From the NCBI GenBank assembly GCA_015661465.1, contig DQVZ01000098.1, forward strand, positions 1-12,657: a stretch of 12,657 nt of DNA, in the 5' to 3' direction. Position 1 is the stretch's first letter. The number at the start of each line of letters is the position of its first letter. The notes below the pieces were generated by a model. The model was given only the letters and a program-made list of their open reading frames with translations, ran no database searches and was not told where the DNA came from. The DNA is from Aquifex aeolicus. GTDB lineage: Bacteria > Aquificota > Aquificia > Aquificales > Aquificaceae. The position numbers and the translations under genes are program-made. Below, piece by piece: positions 12,453 through 12,657 of this stretch.

Positions 12453-12657
12453 AGTGGTATGAAACAATCTTTCTTTCCATTGGGGTATCCTTTTTTACCA
12501 CCGTTTCAACAATCTTTATAACTGCAAACTTCTTTTTGAAAACCGCGGATGTTGTAGCGATAATTTCAGAGTTTGAAACAAAGTTAAAAGAAGAAGTATA
12601 TGAAGGAAAATTATCTCCTGAAGATGCCGAAAAGATAAGAAAAGTGTTCTTAAGAGC
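12449..12657 (+). CDS. trbI: TrbI-like F-type transfer protein, 3' end cut by window
   Basis: The ATG overlaps the traC stop, with GAGGAG 5 bases upstream. The visible 69 codons give a short N-terminus, one hydrophobic segment (about 6-30), then a periplasmic helical part with FETKLKEEVYEGKLSPED (about 42-59) and EKIRKVFL. F-type TrbI proteins (about 100-130 residues) have the same build: an anchor, then a Phe-containing helix and an LSPE-type motif. They directly follow traC in F. In F, TrbI affects pilus extension and retraction. The next genes expected by synteny are traW and traU, beyond the window. Confidence 0.75.
   Translation, partial: MKWYETIFLSIGVSFFTTVSTIFITANFFLKTADVVAIISEFETKLKEEVYEGKLSPEDAEKIRKVFLR

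Noticed and set aside
1..12657. CRISPR array, tRNA or rRNA genes, IS elements
   Set aside because: I saw no regularly spaced repeats, no tRNA-like cloverleaf, no rRNA-like stretch and no transposase frame or terminal inverted repeats on either strand.

Overview
The window is AT-rich, with Lys/Glu-rich proteins, heavy AGA/AGG use for arginine and strong GGAGG ribosome sites. That style fits a thermophilic Gram-negative bacterium, plausibly of the Aquificota; this is an inference from style, not an identification. The content is a conjugative plasmid or integrative conjugative element: the right-hand 9 kb is an F-type (TraA/L/E/K/B/V/C) type IV secretion system that makes a conjugative pilus. 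No rRNA, tRNA, CRISPR array, IS element or origin was recognised.

Layout. (1) 1-703: two unrecognised + strand genes, the first cut by the window edge, ending at a strong hairpin terminator. (2) 725-1500: two overlapping unrecognised - strand genes encoding small, basic, helical proteins. (3) 1501-1603: a compact divergent promoter region with an inverted repeat. Both flanking genes appear to start almost at their transcription start (leaderless). (4) 1604-3524: a tightly overlapped + strand operon of three unrecognised genes, the last an integral membrane protein. (5) 3521-6145: a - strand operon (transcribed traF, dsbC-like, OmpA-like domain, small exported protein, trbC). It converges on the previous operon with overlapping stop codons. 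It supplies periplasmic assembly and disulfide functions. (6) 6146-6186: a 41-bp divergent promoter region. (7) 6187-12657: the + strand pilus operon traA-L-E-K-B, two TraV-like lipoprotein genes, traC, then the start of a trbI-like gene cut by the window end. Between traV and traC sit two small membrane-protein genes on the opposite strand.

How it works together. By F-family knowledge, TraA is the pilin subunit. TraL, TraE and TraB form the inner-membrane part of the channel. TraK and TraV form the outer-membrane core with TraB. TraC is the VirB4-type ATPase. TraF and TrbC (thioredoxin-like periplasmic proteins) and the DsbC-like isomerase support pilus assembly and folding of cysteine-rich envelope proteins. 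Most adjacent genes overlap by 4-38 bases, implying translational coupling. The most unusual points are a pair of TraV-like lipoproteins in place of one, an OmpA-like domain with no visible signal peptide inside a secretion operon, the repeated pattern of -10 boxes 7-9 bases before ATG without ribosome sites, and the unrecognised three-gene operon beside the transfer genes.
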